From UBA1189 sp045544835 (GTDB lineage: Bacteria > Bacteroidota > Bacteroidia > Bacteroidales > Bacteroidaceae): DNA of 11,285 bases. Made by a program: the position numbers and the translations under genes. This document shows positions 1-5,096 of this stretch, in pieces. Location: positions 1 to 11,285 of the forward strand of contig JAZPZS010000135.1 in assembly GCA_045544835.1 (NCBI GenBank), in the 5' to 3' direction. The notes under the pieces are model-generated. The model did no database searches. It was given only the letters and a program-made list of their open reading frames with translations, and was not told the origin of the DNA. How positions within the stretch are numbered: position 1 is the stretch's first letter; each line of letters starts with the position of its first letter.

Positions 1-1
1 C

Positions 2-754
2 TACCTGTTGGGTGAAGCTTTCGGCCAACTGATAGATACCGATACCCACCCCGTGCTCGGCGGTGAGCGTGTATACAAGGTTACCTACACCACCAACCTA
101 TCAGCGGATATCGACTCGCTCTACACCAATGGTACACTGCCACAATTCGATGACGTCGAAGGCCACCAAACCATCTGGAAAACCTCTCTCGATGGCGAAG
201 AGTTGACAGAGGTTAGTGCCGATAGCACGCTCTATGTGGAATATCACAAGATCACCTACGCACTCATCTACATTGTCGATGGTGAGGTATACGCTACCGA
301 CAGCATCGAGTACGGAGCAGCCATCACGCCGATTGCCGAGCCCGTCAAGGAGGGCTACACCTTCAGCGGATGGAGCGAAGTGCCTGAGACCATGCCTGCA
401 AGTGATGTGACCATCAGTGGTACATATACCGTCAACATCTATAAGGTGTACTACTACGTAGGCGATGAACTGGTACACACAGCCGAAGTAGCCTATGGTG
501 ATACAATCCCCGAGTATGTATACGAGCCTACGGTAGAGGGCGATGTATTCTTTGGATGGGTAGGTGAGACCTACGACACCATGCCTGCCCATGATGTGAC
601 CTACACGGCCAATATCGCAAGTGACGTCCTTCAATTGACAATTGACAATTCACAATTGACAATTTACGACCTCAGCGGCCGTAAGGTGACAGATACAGAG
701 AACCTCAAGAGGGGTATCTATATCGTGAATGGTAAGAAGGTTATTGTAAAATGA
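2..754 (+). CDS. InlB-type (Listeria-Bacteroides) repeat surface protein, C-terminal part
   Basis: Only the 3' part of this gene is in the window. The frame is open from base 2, and the first possible start (TTG at 8) is probably internal. It encodes about 250 residues, numbered here from that TTG. Residues about 81-142 and 143-203 are two copies of the Listeria-Bacteroides repeat, recognisable by 'EGYTFSGWSEVPETMP' followed by 'DVTISGTY', and by 'FFGWVGETYDTMPAHDVTYTA'. Residues about 22-80 look like a degenerate earlier copy. The last 30 residues ('IYDLSGRKV', then 'GIYIVNGKKVIVK') match the C-terminal tail found on many secreted Bacteroidota proteins and resemble a Por-secretion/type IX sorting signal. 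Such proteins are usually exported adhesin-like surface proteins; the role here is unknown. A repeat-derived linker (residues about 208-219) joins the repeats to the tail. No membrane segment is seen. Confidence 0.85.
   Translation, partial: YLLGEAFGQLIDTDTHPVLGGERVYKVTYTTNLSADIDSLYTNGTLPQFDDVEGHQTIWKTSLDGEELTEVSADSTLYVEYHKITYALIYIVDGEVYATDSIEYGAAITPIAEPVKEGYTFSGWSEVPETMPASDVTISGTYTVNIYKVYYYVGDELVHTAEVAYGDTIPEYVYEPTVEGDVFFGWVGETYDTMPAHDVTYTANIASDVLQLTIDNSQLTIYDLSGRKVTDTENLKRGIYIVNGKKVIVK
630..665 (+). repeat. CAATTGACAATT-type short repeat inside a coding region
   Basis: The 9-base word CAATTGACA occurs twice in tandem-like order, then CACAATTGACAATT follows after one variant unit. This (C)AATTGACAATT-type array is familiar from intergenic DNA of Bacteroidales genomes. 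Here it is read in frame as the linker 'LQLTIDNSQLTIY' between the InlB repeats and the C-terminal tail. The words are also internally palindromic (CAATTG). Confidence 0.6.
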
Positions 755-788
755 CCTTTTACCATCGACGAAATCTTTAGCGATTGGT

Positions 789-835
789 CACGAGTGCGCA
801 GATGAAAATTGCGCCTCGTGGGGCTTTTTATTTTT
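789..835 (+). terminator. Rho-independent terminator of the InlB-repeat gene
   Basis: CACGAG (789-794) pairs with CTCGTG (815-820), and GCGCA (796-800) with TGCGC (810-814). One bulged T gives an 11-bp stem around a 9-nt loop. GGGC and then a T-rich tract (825-835) follow. It lies 35 bases after the stop codon and points the same way as the gene. Confidence 0.8.
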
Positions 836-961
836 CTGTCCTTCATTAGATGGTTCTCTGTTCTTAACACCTTTGTGGACCTTAGGATACCGCGTTAAGG
901 TTGATATCGAGAAGTTGAATGCGTTTATGCTGGTGCAGGAAGTTGGATAACCAATGTCTAA

Positions 962-1057
962 GAAAAACTCAAGCCCGAACGACAAGGTCCGGGCTTGATA
1001 CTGTACTGTTTAACGTGCAAGGCACTGCGACCAAGGCTGTGTATTACACGATTTCAT
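962..1057 (-). ncRNA. Putative AbiF-associated small RNA
   Basis: A clean Bacteroidota promoter lies just downstream of the abi stop codon. About 5 bases past its -7 element a transcript would start and run about 90 nt to the intrinsic terminator at 997-965. No ORF fits in that span. Within the RNA, two 4-bp mini-hairpins can form (1039-1042 with 1046-1049; 1015-1018 with 1022-1025). The word GCCTTG occurs twice on the RNA strand (1037-1032 and 1023-1018). Genes with the Abi_2/AbiF domain are known in some bacteria to have a structured ncRNA partner, which makes this placement suggestive. The transcript itself is inferred from promoter and terminator; I could not match it to a covariance model. 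Confidence 0.5.
965..997 (-). terminator. Rho-independent terminator of the putative ncRNA / abi transcript
   Basis: CAAGCCCG (970-977) and CGGGCTTG (990-997) form a perfect 8-bp stem. On the minus strand the stem is followed by AGTTTTTCT (969-961), the layout of an intrinsic terminator. The plus-strand side lacks a T tract, so it acts on minus-strand transcripts: the abi gene and the small RNA predicted between them. Confidence 0.75.
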
Positions 1058-1061
1058 ACGG

Positions 1062-1092
1062 CAAAGGTAGTAACATTTAATTGATTATACAA
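1062..1092 (-). promoter_or_regulatory. Bacteroidota promoter for the putative ncRNA
   Basis: On the minus strand TTG (1092-1090) is followed after 20 bases by TACCTTTG (1069-1062). This matches the Bacteroidota -33 (TTG/TTTG) and -7 (TAnnTTTG) elements with normal spacing. It begins 12 bases after the end of the abi gene, so it can drive only what lies beyond it. It is the best complete promoter in the window. Confidence 0.6.
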
Positions 1093-1103
1093 GTTTTGGG
1101 AAA

Positions 1104-1994
1104 CTAAAATTTTATACCCGAACATTTTTGCAGAATCTCCACCAACTCCTTCCTCTCGTTACGGATGCGGGCATAAAGGTCGTCCAATGCGTTCTGCAAA
1201 TCCCTTTCTCTATTCTCAGAGATGTGTCTCAGTACATATTTCAGTACAGTCAACGCTCCTGTCAGTTTCTGGTGATCGCCAGCTTCAAGTCCAAGCTTTG
1301 GACCTTTTCCGCTGATACCATTCGGGAGTTGCAGGTCAAATAGTGCGGCACCATGCGCACACTTATTGCGCAACGTATAAATGGCATCGATGTAACTTTC
1401 AAAAACACTGACCTTGCCCACTCCAAAATGTCGAGCAATGGATTTCTTCTCGTCTATGTTGTCGATAGATTTATACAGCTTGACCACGCTGCCAAAGGTC
1501 ATAAACTCGATGGTCTTCCATGCAGGCGCATATTTGTCTTGCGGATATTTTAGATGATGTCGTCTGATTTGCTGATTCTTTCTGAAAGCCTCGGAGCTAT
1601 ATACCTTCTTGTCAAAATCCTGTATAAACGCCTGCCTCACCACTGTAGGACTGACGAACCACAGAGGGTCCGTTTTATATTGCAACGACATATAATAGGT
1701 GAGGTATGTACGAAAAGCCACCTCTACGCGAGTAAGGTAACGGTTGAGGATGTTGCGCAAATCAAAATCGAAGTAGTACAACTTCACCGCATCCTCAAAC
1801 AGCGTTCCCGACACTACCTTATGGTCGCGATTCGTTGCTTTAGGATACGTTTCCTCAAAGGGGAAGAAGTAGAAGCCCAATCGATAGTATCCGATGTCGT
1901 GCAATATCTCTTTGGCTTTTTCCTCGTCTTTGATGATGATACCATGCGAACGCAATATCTCTATCTGCTTTTCAATGGTTGTTGCGGTCTTCAT
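1104..1994 (-). CDS. Abi_2/AbiF-AbiD family abortive infection protein (HEPN-like)
   Basis: A 296-residue protein when started at the ATG at 1994. The longer reading starts at a TTG (2021) that overlaps the likely -7 element GATCTTTG, so the ATG is preferred. Family signs in order: 'LHDIGYYRLGFYFFPF' (31-46), 'YYFDFDLRNILNRYLTRVEVAFRTYL' (start 73), 'APAWKTIEFMTFGSVVKLY' (156-174) and 'YIDAIYTLRNKCAHGAALFD' (201-220). These are the conserved blocks of the Abi_2 domain of phage-resistance proteins AbiD and AbiF. R209-N210 and H214 form the Rx4H signature of HEPN ribonucleases, so an RNA-cleaving, infection-triggered growth-arrest role is likely but inferred. Length is normal for the family and no frame damage is seen. 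A promoter and possible small RNA follow directly. It stands apart from neighbouring operons, as expected of a horizontally acquired defence gene. Confidence 0.88.
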   Translation of the reverse strand: MKTATTIEKQIEILRSHGIIIKDEEKAKEILHDIGYYRLGFYFFPFEETYPKATNRDHKVVSGTLFEDAVKLYYFDFDLRNILNRYLTRVEVAFRTYLTYYMSLQYKTDPLWFVSPTVVRQAFIQDFDKKVYSSEAFRKNQQIRRHHLKYPQDKYAPAWKTIEFMTFGSVVKLYKSIDNIDEKKSIARHFGVGKVSVFESYIDAIYTLRNKCAHGAALFDLQLPNGISGKGPKLGLEAGDHQKLTGALTVLKYVLRHISENRERDLQNALDDLYARIRNERKELVEILQKCSGIKF

Positions 1995-2018
1995 TTTGTA
2001 GCTATTTTCTTCTTGTTG

Positions 2019-2026
2019 CAAAGATC
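2019..2026 (-). promoter_or_regulatory. Likely -7 element of the abi gene
   Basis: On the minus strand GATCTTTG (2026-2019) is one base from the TAnnTTTG consensus and lies 25 bases before the ATG at 1994. No good -33 TTG was found at the expected distance. The element would give a very short leader and excludes the upstream TTG as the start codon. Confidence 0.4.
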
Positions 2027-2260
2027 GTCAATTTTCCTGAATAGCATCATTAAGGAAATAAATAATTAGAACTCGCATTGTGAAGAGGTCGTGATGAATG
2101 CAAGCACAGATGGATGAGCAATTCATTATCTATCCCCCATACCTTCATTGATGATAGGACAACCCCGATCGTGTATCAAACATCCAATTGCAACATTGAC
2201 AGTGCAAATAACATCTGTTTTTTGTCTCGGTCAGGTTATTTTACGGTCTAATACCCATTA

Positions 2261-2276
2261 TTTGACATACATCAAA
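2261..2276 (+). promoter_or_regulatory. FNR/Crp-type box upstream of the small ORF
   Basis: TTTGACATACATCAAA is a near-perfect inverted repeat of the FNR type (TTGAC-N4-ATCAA). It lies 60 bases upstream of the -7 element TACCTTTG at 2337, putting its centre near -80 of the predicted start. Read in the direction of transcription it differs by one base from the box in front of the susC-like gene (7918-7903). The likely binder is the Crp/Fnr protein encoded at 2869-3471. Confidence 0.6.
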
Positions 2277-2336
2277 TAAAAGACATAAATCGGGATATTT
2301 TGCTTTCATTATGATAGCGGTTCCAAGAAATGGCTA

Positions 2337-2344
2337 TACCTTTG
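2337..2344 (+). promoter_or_regulatory. -7 element (TACCTTTG) of the small-ORF transcript
   Basis: TACCTTTG fits the Bacteroidota -7 consensus TAnnTTTG. No TTG sits at the usual -33 distance, which suits a promoter that needs an activator bound at the upstream FNR-type box. A transcript starting near 2349 would carry a leader of about 145 nt. Confidence 0.45.
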
Positions 2345-2458
2345 CATCGAAAACAAGGACAGAGAGAGACAAAAGACAGTATTAGTAAGAACTTGACAAA
2401 TGCCAATGTACAGCACAGCACTGACTGCTGCGAAGTATAAAAGCAAAATGTGAAACCC

Positions 2459-2479
2459 GCTCTCTGAATGGCAGGGAGC
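2459..2479 (+). other. Leader hairpin before the small ORF
   Basis: GCTCTCTG (2459-2466) pairs with CAGGGAGC (2472-2479), giving 8 pairs including one G-U around the loop AATGG. It ends 17 bases before the ATG at 2496. It could affect translation or RNA stability. A 17-codon upstream ORF (2400-2453) ends just before it; nothing supports that ORF beyond its reading frame. Confidence 0.4.
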
Positions 2480-2495
2480 ACAAATTTGAAAAGGT

Positions 2496-2630
2496 ATGAA
2501 AAAGATTGTTAGTTTTATCAACTGGGCCTTAAATTGTTATCCTGTAAACGAGGAGATGTATGATTTCGATAAGATTGATTATATGTGCCCGTCAGGAATG
2601 ATTCCTTTCAAGATGAAAGAGAATGCGTGA
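2496..2630 (+). CDS. Small protein of unknown function (44 aa)
   Basis: The ORF begins ATG AAA AAG after an AAAAGG stretch two bases upstream that can serve as a weak ribosome site. It encodes 44 residues starting 'MKKIVSFINWALNCYPVNEE' and ending 'CPSGMIPFKMKENA'. The first 15 residues could form a short amphipathic helix (IVSFINWALNCY). The rest is acidic around 'YDFDKIDY' and then carries a Cys-Pro. There is no clear signal peptide or full membrane span. I do not recognise the family. Reasons to take it as real are the FNR-type box and -7 element upstream, the structured leader, the fitting start region, and a transcription hairpin downstream (2788-2819). It is the only candidate gene in a stretch of about 870 bases. 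Confidence 0.5.
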   Translation: MKKIVSFINWALNCYPVNEEMYDFDKIDYMCPSGMIPFKMKENA

Positions 2631-2787
2631 ATTGTCAACCGAGTTTATAATAATAAAAGGATACTAAAGAAAAGAAGAATCTAAGTGTTTGTGGGCATCA
2701 GATAAATTCAATAGGTATTGGTGCCATAGTAGCCAGGACGTGCTGAGATAGTACATAGCATTTGCAGTTCTTATTAATTTATGTATG

Positions 2788-2819
2788 ACAAGAGGCTTCC
2801 CCGAAAGGAAGCCTCTTGT
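2788..2819. terminator. Bidirectional terminator hairpin
   Basis: ACAAGAGGCTTCC (2788-2800) and GGAAGCCTCTTGT (2807-2819) form a perfect 13-bp stem with the loop CCGAAA. It sits between two converging transcripts: the small ORF from the left and the susC-susD-crp operon from the right. Neither side has a strong T tract, so it may work as an end-protecting stem as much as a terminator. Bases 2631-2787 hold nothing else I can identify. Confidence 0.6.
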
Positions 2820-2868
2820 GTGTCGTTGGGACTTGGTGCAAAATGCTCGCCTTATGCCTGTTGTGGCC

Positions 2869-3471
2869 CTACTGCTCTGACGCTACGATGGATGCGCGTG
2901 CACGGCTCAGTGTTTCCAACGTCATTTGCAGATAGGAGGCTATATAGGTGAGCGGTGCGCGGCGTACAATCTCTGGCGAGTGCTGCATCAGTTTGGTGTA
3001 GCGGTCTTTGGCCGATTCGAAGCGCAGCATATCGGCTTTCACTTGGGAGAGGATGAGCGAGTTTTGCAAGAAATGGCGATAGAGATAGGAGATGTCGTGT
3101 ACCTCACTGGCCAGTTTTTCCATTGCTGCGTATGGGATTTCCCAGATAACAGTATCTTCCAGTGCTTCGACGATGAGCTGTGTAGGGCGTTGGTTGAAGT
3201 AACTGTCGATGCATATCACCACGCCTTGCTCGCAGGAGATGTGCTCGGTCATCTCCTTATCGTGCTTGAAATAGTATTGCCTCACCAGTCCTTTCTCTAT
3301 ATACATCATGGCGTGGCACACGCTGCCTTCGGCGAGTATGATGTCTCCCTTATTGTATGCCTTACGCTCAATGATGCCGGCAAACAGGCGTATGCTGTCA
3401 ACCTGCAACCTGCGTTTGGGGCAGGTTTCAATTGTTATCTTTTGGGCAATGTCAAAGTTCTTTGTCGGCAT
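2869..3471 (-). CDS. Crp/Fnr-family transcriptional regulator
   Basis: A 200-residue cytoplasmic one-component regulator. Residues about 25-115 form a cyclic-nucleotide-binding-like beta roll ('YNKGDIILAEGSVCHAMMYIEKGLVRQYY' pattern, then 'VVICIDSYFNQRPTQLIVEALEDT'). Residues 115-150 are the dimerisation helix, and 'APLTYIASYLQMTLETLSRARAS' (172-194) is the Crp-type helix-turn-helix. The RSA phosphate-binding pattern of E. coli CRP is not present, so cAMP binding is doubtful. The recognition helix has E186, S189 and R190, the ExxSR arrangement FNR uses on TTGAT half sites. Cysteines at 17, 52, 80 and 87 do not match the FNR cluster spacing. The ATG lies inside the last codons of the susD-like gene (20-base overlap), so translation is probably coupled and the three genes form one operon. 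It likely controls that operon through the box at 7903-7918. Confidence 0.88.
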   Translation of the reverse strand: MPTKNFDIAQKITIETCPKRRLQVDSIRLFAGIIERKAYNKGDIILAEGSVCHAMMYIEKGLVRQYYFKHDKEMTEHISCEQGVVICIDSYFNQRPTQLIVEALEDTVIWEIPYAAMEKLASEVHDISYLYRHFLQNSLILSQVKADMLRFESAKDRYTKLMQHSPEIVRRAPLTYIASYLQMTLETLSRARASIVASEQ

Positions 3472-5083
3472 ATCCTTTATGCTGTTTCAAGTTAGGATTG
3501 AGATCGATACTTTTGCGCGGTATGGGGAATACGGTAGTATACCTGTTGCCCTCTTCGGGCAATGGAGTGCGTAGGTCGTAAGCCTTATGGTAGCGGTCGT
3601 AGCGGATGAGGTCTTGACGACGGTGTCCTTCCCATACGAGTTCCAGCAGACGCTCTTCCAATATGTTGTCCAGCGTGGCCTCGCGATGGGGCATACTCAC
3701 TCGGTCGCGTATGGCATTGAGCTCGGCCGAACCGTCCTCGCCGTTGCGCACCTTGGCCTCGGCCTTCATCAGCAGCACATCGGCATAGCGGAAGAGCACG
3801 ATATCATTGTCGGGCTGGCGTCCATCGGAGTGTGCCGTGCGGTCTACTTCGTATTTGGCCATACGGGCACCTGCAGTATACAGATAGGGGCTCCCCGTAA
3901 GGTTTCGTTTCAGTTCGAGGGGCATATATACCAGCGGTTTGCCGTTGTCTTGCATCACAATCTTGCCGTCAACGCGTACCGTGTCGGCATAGAAGTTCAA
4001 GGCAAAGCGCGTGTCCTCCTCATCGGTGCCGTAGCCATTGGCCATTACAGTAGAGATGGTGGCGCAAGTACCGTTCTCGGATGCACCACCCACTGCTCCA
4101 CCATGGTTGTAGTGGCGCGAACGGAAGAGATACCAGAACTGTGCCGCATACAAGTTCTTGTCGAGTGGTATGGTAAAGATGTTCTCTATGGAGTTCTCAT
4201 TGTGTACGGCAAAGTTGCTCAGATAGTCGGGAGCAAGTGCATAACCAGCCTCGGCCAGTTTGTCGCAATACGCAATGCATGCTTCCCAAGCGTTCAGCTC
4301 CTTGCCATCAACAGTAAAGAGGATATCCTTCCCATCGGGACGTATGCCATCGGTCCAGTCGTCATCAGCATAGACTTCTGCGTTCAGCATGACCTTGGCA
4401 AGCAGGAAGTGGGCCACAGGAGCCGTCACGCGACCATAGTAGTTGCCTTTTCGGTTCGACGGCTCATCGGCCAACATGGGCAACACGTCTTGCAGTTCAT
4501 CGACGATGAAGCGCAGCACCTCACTACGCTCGCTCTGCACGACATCCTTCTGCGGTGTATCATGTGCTACGACTAAGGGCACCCGGCCATACATATCCAT
4601 TATATAATAATAGAAGAGTGCGCGTATGGCCCGCACCTCGGCCGTGTATGATGCGGCCTGCTCTTCGGTCAACAGATCGCGATGGGTGTCGATGACGTGG
4701 AGCGACTTGTTGGCCAGTACCACCACCTTGTAGAGATACTTCCACGTATCGTATAGGGGCAGGTCATCCTCACTCCATTTGTGCTGATACATATTGTCCC
4801 ATAGGCCACCATCGTACCAGTCGCCGCCTCGGATGGGTATCATCGCCTCGTCCGTAGTCAAGGTGTTATAGTCGTATATTCCACGACAAGTGCCCTGCAA
4901 GCCTTCGCTGTCGGTCGCTCCTCCTATATAATTATAGAGTACGGCAACAGCATTGACATAGATGTCTGTAGCATTGTTGTAGATGTCCTCTTCGTAGAGT
5001 TGGTCGCGCGGGTTCTCCTGCAGGCACGAAACCAAGGTCGTGGCAAGAAGAAGGAATAGGGATAATCTGTTATAGTTTTTCAT
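3452..5083 (-). CDS. SusD/RagB-family outer-membrane nutrient-binding lipoprotein
   Basis: 543 residues from the ATG at 5083, 13 bases after the susC stop. An earlier ATG at 5110 overlaps susC and would place nine residues before the signal peptide, so it is less likely. The lipoprotein signal is 'MKNYNRLSLFLLLATTLVSC' with lipid attachment at Cys20. SusD hallmarks follow: N-terminal 'QENPRDQLYEEDIYNN', TPR-like helices with 'RAIRALFYYYIMDMYGRVPLV' (151-171), and 'FRYADVLLMKAEAKVRNG' (431-448). 'ILEERLLELVWEGHRRQDLIRYDRY' begins at 474, and 'TVFPIPRKSIDLNPNLKQHKGY' closes the protein. It caps the SusC-like porin on the cell surface and binds its substrate. The ligand cannot be predicted from sequence, and no hydrolase is encoded nearby. 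Length is typical and no damage is seen. Confidence 0.95.
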   Translation of the reverse strand: MKNYNRLSLFLLLATTLVSCLQENPRDQLYEEDIYNNATDIYVNAVAVLYNYIGGATDSEGLQGTCRGIYDYNTLTTDEAMIPIRGGDWYDGGLWDNMYQHKWSEDDLPLYDTWKYLYKVVVLANKSLHVIDTHRDLLTEEQAASYTAEVRAIRALFYYYIMDMYGRVPLVVAHDTPQKDVVQSERSEVLRFIVDELQDVLPMLADEPSNRKGNYYGRVTAPVAHFLLAKVMLNAEVYADDDWTDGIRPDGKDILFTVDGKELNAWEACIAYCDKLAEAGYALAPDYLSNFAVHNENSIENIFTIPLDKNLYAAQFWYLFRSRHYNHGGAVGGASENGTCATISTVMANGYGTDEEDTRFALNFYADTVRVDGKIVMQDNGKPLVYMPLELKRNLTGSPYLYTAGARMAKYEVDRTAHSDGRQPDNDIVLFRYADVLLMKAEAKVRNGEDGSAELNAIRDRVSMPHREATLDNILEERLLELVWEGHRRQDLIRYDRYHKAYDLRTPLPEEGNRYTTVFPIPRKSIDLNPNLKQHKGYADKEL

Positions 5084-5096
5084 ACCAGTAATCGTT

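Noticed and set aside
630..665. TTGAC words as FNR-type boxes
   Set aside because: They belong to a simple repeat inside a coding region and lack the TTGAN-N4-NTCAA geometry.
885..950. Plus-strand peptide-like stretch GYRVKVDIEKLNAFMLVQEVG
   Set aside because: Looks codon-like but has no start, stops at 948-950, and matches nothing I can name; possibly a gene scrap.
788..985. 65-codon minus-strand ORF
   Set aside because: It runs through two terminator hairpins and has no recognisable protein pattern; a terminated ncRNA unit explains the region better.
2272..2521. Two overlapping minus-strand ORFs of about 70 codons
   Set aside because: They lie opposite the FNR-type box, promoter and leader of the small plus-strand gene and have no recognisable pattern.
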